From an uncultured Spirochaetaceae bacterium (lineage in GTDB: Bacteria; Spirochaetota; Spirochaetia; Treponematales; Treponemataceae): DNA of 5,411 nt. The translations under genes were made by a program, and so were the position numbers. The notes below the pieces were generated by a model, which saw only the letters and a list, made by a program, of their open reading frames with translations, was not told the DNA's origin and ran no database searches. Shown here one piece after another: positions 5,218 to 5,411 of the stretch; the stretch's first letter is position 1; each line of letters starts with the position of its first letter. Location: positions 1 through 5,411 of the forward strand of contig CADBRC010000404.1 of the NCBI GenBank assembly GCA_902796985.1, given 5' to 3'.

Positions 5218-5411
5218 GATCCGGAAAAGCTGCTCCACGTAGGGCTGGCGGACCACCATGACCGAGCAGTGCGCGCTTCCGATTATCTCCCCGTCCTGCA
5301 TGCCGACGACATCGTGCTTGAGCGTAGAGAACTGAGCGGTCGCATCAGCACCGCCAAGGAGAATCAGGTCAGCCTTAAAGTCATCGGCTGCGGCTATTAT
5401 CTCGGACCAAA
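5212..5411 (-). CDS. Universal stress protein (UspA-like), C-terminal 65 residues (5' part outside window)
   Basis: The visible end reads through EIIAAADDFKADLILLGG to GSAHCSVMVVRQPYVEQLFRIG and stop. The hydrophobic strand ADLILLG, a Gly about 16 residues later, and the closing pattern A-x-C-S-V-M-V-V-R match the last third of a Usp domain (compare the usual APCPVLVVR). Usp proteins are small cytoplasmic alpha/beta proteins, some ATP-binding, linked to stress survival. The usual ATP-loop pattern G-x2-G-x9-10-G-(S/T) is not intact here: the second Gly is missing, the loop is longer, and the last pair is Gly-Met. Nucleotide binding is therefore doubtful for this domain. It may be a single-domain protein or the second half of a tandem Usp; only upstream sequence can tell. 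It lies upstream of, and in the same direction as, the response regulator. Confidence 0.75.
   Translation of the reverse strand, partial: WSEIIAAADDFKADLILLGGADATAQFSTLKHDVVGMQDGEIIGSAHCSVMVVRQPYVEQLFRIG

Noticed and set aside
5158..5411. A plus-strand frame starting ATG at 5158 and open to the window end, antisense to the stress protein
   Set aside because: It has no ribosome site and a Lys-rich start read from AT-rich intergenic DNA. The minus-strand frame shows a convincing Usp C-terminus over the same bases.

Overview
The window looks like a piece of a treponemal (Treponema-like spirochaete) chromosome. The main reasons are a CheA with a spirochaete-type N-terminus and a long dimerisation segment, an outer-membrane beta-barrel protein ending in phenylalanine, and a plant/chlamydia/spirochaete-type DapL aminotransferase. 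The genes are clearly GC-rich, while the gaps between them are strikingly AT-rich. The genus assignment is inference from family resemblance read by eye; no database search was possible.

Layout. Bases 1-1426 (minus) hold the first 475 codons of cheA, cut by the window edge inside the P3 domain. Bases 1427-1593 are a divergent AT-rich regulatory gap holding a cheA promoter candidate, a perfect 10-bp tandem direct repeat with 11-bp phasing, two overlapping short inverted repeats and a perfect TATAAT box. Bases 1594-3171 (plus) encode a 525-residue exported beta-barrel protein I cannot name. Bases 3172-3217 are a convergent gap with a strong intrinsic terminator serving the minus strand. Bases 3218-4444 (minus) encode LL-diaminopimelate aminotransferase (dapL). 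Bases 4444-5121 (minus) encode an OmpR/PhoB-type response regulator whose stop codon overlaps the dapL start (TAATG). Bases 5122-5211 are an AT-rich gap with a promoter candidate for the regulator, and bases 5212-5411 (minus) are the C-terminal end of a universal stress protein.

How they may work together. The regulator and dapL form a tight two-gene transcription unit closed by the terminator at 3170-3200. No histidine kinase lies in the window. The regulator belongs to a family that commonly binds tandem direct repeats one helical turn (about 11 bp) apart. Such a repeat lies upstream of the barrel gene, whose promoter has an excellent -10 but no recognisable -35, as expected of an activated promoter. 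A looser 11-bp-phased series lies upstream of the regulator itself. A circuit linking the regulator, the barrel protein, its own operon (dapL) and possibly cheA is a testable inference, not a demonstrated fact.

No RNA gene, insertion sequence, CRISPR array or origin was seen. The long antisense reading frames over every gene lie in the codon-aligned register and are explained by avoidance of TTA, CTA and TCA codons in the real genes.
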